39,195 bases of DNA from Pseudomonadota bacterium (GTDB lineage Bacteria > Pseudomonadota > Alphaproteobacteria > Rhizobiales > Tepidamorphaceae): contig JAEWYT010000033.1 in assembly GCA_023458595.1 (NCBI GenBank), positions 1 to 39,195 on the forward strand, read 5' to 3'. The position numbers and the translations under genes are program-made. Below the pieces are notes generated by a model that had not been told where the DNA came from, did no database searches, and was given only the letters and a program-made list of their open reading frames with translations. Below are positions 35,694-39,195 of this stretch, in pieces (position 1 is the first letter of the stretch; each line of letters starts with the position of its first letter).

Positions 35694-36272
35694 TCACCGG
35701 TCGGCCCGCGTCATCTCGAACCACGAGACATCGTCGTAGCCGTAGGCCCGCTTCGGGCCCACGGAGCGCATGCCGCACTTCGTCAGTACGCGCTGGGACC
35801 TGCTGTTGTCGGGGTCCGTGACCGCCACGACCTCCGACAACGACGTTTCCTCGAAGGCGAACCGCAGGAGCCGCGCGCATATTTCCGTGGCGAAGCCTTG
35901 TCCCCAGGCGGACGGGACAAGCAGGTATCCGACCTCGATCTGGTCCGCAGGATACGCGTCGGGAACCACCTGGCTCCAATCGGTGGAATCGTCATCGATC
36001 GGCAAGGGTATCAGCACGCCATCGCCGATTCTCTCGCCGGTATCCCGACGCGCCGCGCACCATATGCCGATCCGCCCTCCGGCTCCGCGCTTCGTCAGGT
36101 CGGGCATCAGTCGGGCCACGGCCTCGGACGTCATGGTGGCGCCGACATATCGCATCACTTTCGGGTCGCACAGGAGGGCGCGGGCGAAGTCCTCGTCCGC
36201 CATCGTCAATGGTCTGAGGACGAGCCTCTCGGTTTCCAGAACCAGGGCATCGGGCGGCAAATGCGTGATCAA
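35694..36272 (-). CDS. GNAT family (RimJ/RimL-like) N-acetyltransferase
   Basis: The product has the acetyltransferase-3 pattern: LETERLVLRPLTMADEDF, GIWCAARRDTGERIGDG, VGYLLVPSAWGQGFATEICA (acetyl-CoA loop) and AVTDPDNSRSQRVLTKCGM. The start is unresolved. A TTG at 36272 has GAGGA seven bases upstream and begins shortly before the conserved region (192 residues). ATGs at 36365 and 36437 are in frame but add 31 or 55 Arg/Gly-rich residues without conservation. It converges on the glutathione transferase gene with 114 bases between. Substrate is unknown. Confidence 0.85.
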   Translation of the reverse strand: MITHLPPDALVLETERLVLRPLTMADEDFARALLCDPKVMRYVGATMTSEAVARLMPDLTKRGAGGRIGIWCAARRDTGERIGDGVLIPLPIDDDSTDWSQVVPDAYPADQIEVGYLLVPSAWGQGFATEICARLLRFAFEETSLSEVVAVTDPDNSRSQRVLTKCGMRSVGPKRAYGYDDVSWFEMTRADR

Positions 36273-36779
36273 ACCGGCGTCCTCGACAATCCTGCCCGCA
36301 AGCGTCCGCTCGAATCGGCCTCGACCGGAACCGTCTTCCCGGGACCGGTTCCCCGGATAGACCATCCGCTGCCCGGAAGGACAGTTCCGAGAATCGCGAT
36401 CATGTCCGATTGTTCCTCTCCGCTTCCGGACAGTCATTCATGCCGTGCCCTTCCCCCGCCATTCCCTCGTCACCATCTTAGCGTCGCATCCCCGCTTAAC
36501 CCTTGGCACCGTCCGGCAACTCTTCCCGACACGCACCGAATCCAGATTTCGTGGGTCCATGAAGCGGCTACCCCATATTTTGCCGGGAACGAATCGCGAC
36601 TCCGCACGAGTCGGTGATTCGGCCGGGTTTTGTTCCAGTCGCGTTCCATGTGTTAACGTCGGCGGCGGATCTGTGCCGAATTGGAACGCCGCCGCTTACC
36701 CTGCATGGCGATCGGCCTTTACAGGACCTTCCGAAGATGCGACAGCCGCGCCCCTGAAGTCCCTCGCCCGGGAGGCGTC
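36273..36779. other. Intergenic region upstream of the helicase gene
   Basis: About 500 bases lie between the acetyltransferase and helicase starts, noticeably less GC-rich than its surroundings. It may include the true 5' end of the acetyltransferase gene. It contains a small hairpin CGACTC-N5-GAGTCG (36597-36613), the GTTCCA repeats listed separately, and GGGAGG just before the helicase ATG. A 112-codon plus-strand frame ending on the helicase ATG has third-base usage unlike a gene. Confidence 0.6.
36632..36687. repeat. GTTCCA repeats upstream of the helicase
   Basis: GTTCCA at 36632-36637 and 36643-36648 are 11 bases apart, one helical turn, and the inverted TGGAAC lies at 36682-36687. 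The spacing suits a dimeric regulator, but no known motif is recognised. Confidence 0.35.
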
Positions 36780-39195
36780 ATGAGTACCGCGCCGGACGTC
36801 GGCCACCACCCCGCGGCCCGCAGCCGCACGGTGACCGCGATTCTGGGCCCGACCAACACGGGCAAGACCCACCTCGCCATCGAGCGGATGCTCGGCCACG
36901 AGTCGGGCGTCATCGGCCTGCCGCTGCGCCTGCTCGCGCGCGAGGTCTACAACCGCGTCGTCGAGCGCGTCGGCGCCGGGGCGGTCGCCCTCGTCACCGG
37001 CGAGGAGAAGGTCAAGCCGGACAATCCGCGCTACTGGGTCTCCACCGTCGAGGCGATGCCGCGCGACCTCGACGTCGCCTTCGTCGCGATCGACGAGGTG
37101 CAGCTCGCCGCCGACCTCGACCGCGGCCACGTCTTCACCGACCGCATCCTGCGCCGGCGCGGCCGCGAGGAGACGCTCCTGCTCGGCGCGGCCACCATGC
37201 GGCCGATCCTGACGCGGATGATGCCGAACCTGAACGTGGTGACGCGCCCGCGCCTGTCGCACCTCGCCTATTCCGGCCAGAAGAAGATCACCCGCCTGCC
37301 GCGCCGCTCGGCGATCGTCGCCTTCTCCGCCGACGACGTCTACGAGATCGCCGAGCTCGTCCGTCGCCAGCGCGGCGGCGCAGCGGTCGTTCTCGGGGCG
37401 CTCAGCCCGCGCACGCGCAACGCCCAGGTCGGTCTCTACCAGAACGGCGACGTCGACTTCCTGGTCGCCACCGACGCCATCGGCATGGGCCTGAACCTCG
37501 ACGTCGACCACGTCGCCTTCGCCGCGCGGCGCAAGTTCGACGGCTGGCAGTTCCGCGACCTGACGCCCGCCGAGATGGGCCAGGTCGCCGGCCGCGCCGG
37601 CCGTCACATGCGCGACGGCACGTTCGGGGTGACGGGCCGCGTCGATCCGCTCGAGGACGAGCTCGTCGCGCGTCTCGAGAGCCACGACTTCGAGCCCGTC
37701 CGCATGCTGCAGTGGCGCAACGCCGATCTCGATTTCGCGAGCCTCGCGGCCCTGCAGAAGAGCCTGTCCGCCCCGGCGCGCGAGGACACGCTGACCCGGG
37801 CTCCGGCGAGCGACGACGTGCTGGCGCTGGAGCTCGTCTCCACCGACCTCGAGATCGCCGACATCGCCAGGGGCCGCGACGCGGTGGAGCTGCTGTGGGA
37901 CGTCTGCCAGGTTCCCGACTACCGCAAGATCGCGCCGGCCAACCACGCCGAGCTGATCGCCACGATCTACAGCCAGCTGATGCGCTACGGCCGCGTCGAC
38001 GACGACTGGTTCGCCCGCCAGATCGCCCAGTGCGATCGCGACGACGGCGATATTGACACCCTGTCCAATCGTATTGCCCATATCCGCACCTGGACGTTCG
38101 TCGCCAACCGGCCGAACTGGCTCGCCGATCCCGCCCACTGGCAGGACCGGGCCCGTGCCGTGGAGGACCGGCTGTCCGACGCCTTGCATGAGAGGCTGGC
38201 GCAGCGTTTCGTCGACCGCCGCACCAGCGTGCTTGCCCGAAGCCTGAGGGAGAATCCGGCCATGGAAGCCGAAATCGACGCCGGGGGAGACGTAACCGTC
38301 GAGGGCCACCATGTCGGCCGCCTGGAGGGACTGCGCTTCACGCCGGACCCCGAGGCCGACGGCCAGCACCTGAAGGCGATCGCCGCCGCCGCGCGCCGCA
38401 CGTTGAGCGGAGAGCTGTCCGCGCGCGCCGAGCGCCTCGCCAGGGACGCCGACGAGGTGATCATGCTGAGCCTCGACGGCACCTTCAGCTGGCGCGGCGC
38501 CATGATCGGCCGCCTGGAGAAGGGCGACGGCGTGCTGAGCCCGCGCGTCGTGCTCATCGCCGACGAGCATCTCGCCGGCGCGCCGCGCGAGAACGCCGAG
38601 GCGCGGCTGGCCAAATGGGTCGACGACCGCATCGCCGCCCAGCTCGGACCCTTGCGCGCGATGGAGGCCGACGAGGCGGTCGCCGGCATCGCCCGCGGCA
38701 TCGCCTTCCAGATCGGCGAGGCACTCGGCGTCCTCGACCGGTCGCGCGTCGCCGAGGAGGTCCGCTCGCTCAGCCAGGAGGACCGCGCGCTCTTGAGGAA
38801 GCACGGCGTCCGCTTCGGCGCCCACCACATCTACCTGCCGGCGCTTCTGAAGCCCGCCCCGCGCGTGCTCGCCGCCCAGCTCTGGGCGCTCCATCACGGC
38901 GGCCTGCACCAGCCGGGCTTCTCCGGGATCGCCGCGCTCGTCCAGGCCGGCCGCATGTCGGTCGCCGTCGAGCCCGGCACCGCCCGCGGCCTCTACGGCG
39001 CCTTCGGCTTCCGCGCCTGCGGCGGCCGCGCCGTGCGCATCGACATCCTGGAACGCATCGCCGACCTGATCCGCGCCGCGCTGTCGTGGCGGCCGGACGG
39101 CGAGGCCGCGCCGCCGCCCGGCGCCGTCGACGGGCGCACCTTCGTCGTCAGCGAGCAGATGACGTCGCTCGCCCGCGGCGCCCGCGGCCCCATAC
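36780..39195 (+). CDS. Suv3-like superfamily II helicase (5' part; cut by the window edge)
   Basis: The frame is open for 805 codons from the ATG at 36780 to the end of the window. Motif I GPTNTGKTHLA (about 23-33) and a DEVQ motif II (AIDEVQLAADLDRGHVF, about 104) are present. So are LVATDAIGMGLNLDVD (motif V) and MGQVAGRAGRH (motif VI), as in the mitochondrial RNA helicase Suv3. A long C-terminal region of about 500 residues follows, found in alphaproteobacterial homologues and not recognised further. RNA decay or remodelling is inferred. GGGAGG precedes the ATG. The terminus lies beyond the window. Confidence 0.93.
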   Translation, partial: MSTAPDVGHHPAARSRTVTAILGPTNTGKTHLAIERMLGHESGVIGLPLRLLAREVYNRVVERVGAGAVALVTGEEKVKPDNPRYWVSTVEAMPRDLDVAFVAIDEVQLAADLDRGHVFTDRILRRRGREETLLLGAATMRPILTRMMPNLNVVTRPRLSHLAYSGQKKITRLPRRSAIVAFSADDVYEIAELVRRQRGGAAVVLGALSPRTRNAQVGLYQNGDVDFLVATDAIGMGLNLDVDHVAFAARRKFDGWQFRDLTPAEMGQVAGRAGRHMRDGTFGVTGRVDPLEDELVARLESHDFEPVRMLQWRNADLDFASLAALQKSLSAPAREDTLTRAPASDDVLALELVSTDLEIADIARGRDAVELLWDVCQVPDYRKIAPANHAELIATIYSQLMRYGRVDDDWFARQIAQCDRDDGDIDTLSNRIAHIRTWTFVANRPNWLADPAHWQDRARAVEDRLSDALHERLAQRFVDRRTSVLARSLRENPAMEAEIDAGGDVTVEGHHVGRLEGLRFTPDPEADGQHLKAIAAAARRTLSGELSARAERLARDADEVIMLSLDGTFSWRGAMIGRLEKGDGVLSPRVVLIADEHLAGAPRENAEARLAKWVDDRIAAQLGPLRAMEADEAVAGIARGIAFQIGEALGVLDRSRVAEEVRSLSQEDRALLRKHGVRFGAHHIYLPALLKPAPRVLAAQLWALHHGGLHQPGFSGIAALVQAGRMSVAVEPGTARGLYGAFGFRACGGRAVRIDILERIADLIRAALSWRPDGEAAPPPGAVDGRTFVVSEQMTSLARGARGPI

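Noticed and set aside
36445..36783. A 112-codon plus-strand frame whose stop overlaps the helicase ATG
   Set aside because: The overlap looks like coupling, but its third-base usage is mixed and its Ser/Arg/Pro-rich product has no recognisable feature, unlike all neighbouring genes.
36696..38909. A 737-codon minus-strand frame across the helicase gene
   Set aside because: Antisense shadow of a GC-biased gene; the plus-strand frame carries all helicase motifs.

Overview
The window is a GC-rich stretch of chromosome from an alphaproteobacterium, almost certainly of the order Hyphomicrobiales (Rhizobiales). The call rests on gene order as I remember it for that order, not on a search: ptsP-lysC; ubiG with DUF1178, nitrilase, grxC and comF; secA opposite a parvulin-argJ-mutT run; accA-xerD opposite aroK-aroB-CorC-type protein; bolA, J protein, cobS, cobT, rpmB, DUF3108 protein and a Suv3-type helicase. 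The family and genus are not resolved. I see no rRNA, tRNA, CRISPR array, prophage, transposase or toxin-antitoxin pair.

Layout. 1-1679 (minus): start of ptsP (cut by the window edge) and lysC. 1902-5341: a block between lysC and ubiG holding a secreted sugar-dehydrogenase-like protein, a DUF2092 envelope protein, a translationally coupled 71-residue membrane protein and a polyphosphate kinase 2. 5563-12681: ubiG (plus) facing DUF1178-nitrilase-grxC-comF (minus), then a methyltransferase (plus) facing a lone Flp pilin, mutT, argJ and a periplasmic parvulin (minus). 13054-19239 (plus): secA, a class III nucleotide cyclase and an SLC13-type permease, closed by a two-way terminator. 19297-23051 (minus): a lipoprotein L,D-transpeptidase, accA, xerD and a 47-residue membrane protein with a GTG start. 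23197-26323 (plus): aroK-aroB-CorC-type protein, joined by ATGA overlaps. bolA meets this run tail to tail. 26719-31394 (plus): J-domain protein, cobS, cobT and a phytase-esterase-like protein. 31494-32431 (minus): a VUT/YhhQ-type transporter and rpmB. 32716-33582: a DUF3108 protein. 33819-36272: a TetR-SRPBCC-glutathione transferase operon with a facing GNAT acetyltransferase. 36780-end: a helicase cut by the window edge.

Function. Most of the window is housekeeping: amino-acid precursor synthesis (lysC, argJ, aroK, aroB), ubiquinone, fatty-acid synthesis, the cobaltochelatase subunits for aerobic cobalamin synthesis, protein export and folding, ribosome, chromosome-dimer resolution and nucleotide-pool repair. 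The accessory parts are the 1902-5341 block, the cyclase/permease pair and the TetR cassette. The best candidates for undescribed biology are small or regulatory: the two small membrane proteins, a perfect 15-base palindrome inside the promoter upstream of the 47-residue gene and xerD, a TetR operator between the -35 and -10 of its own promoter, a probable leaderless J-protein mRNA, a hairpin in the rpmB leader, and a cyclase with altered substrate-selecting residues. I found no clear large novel system.
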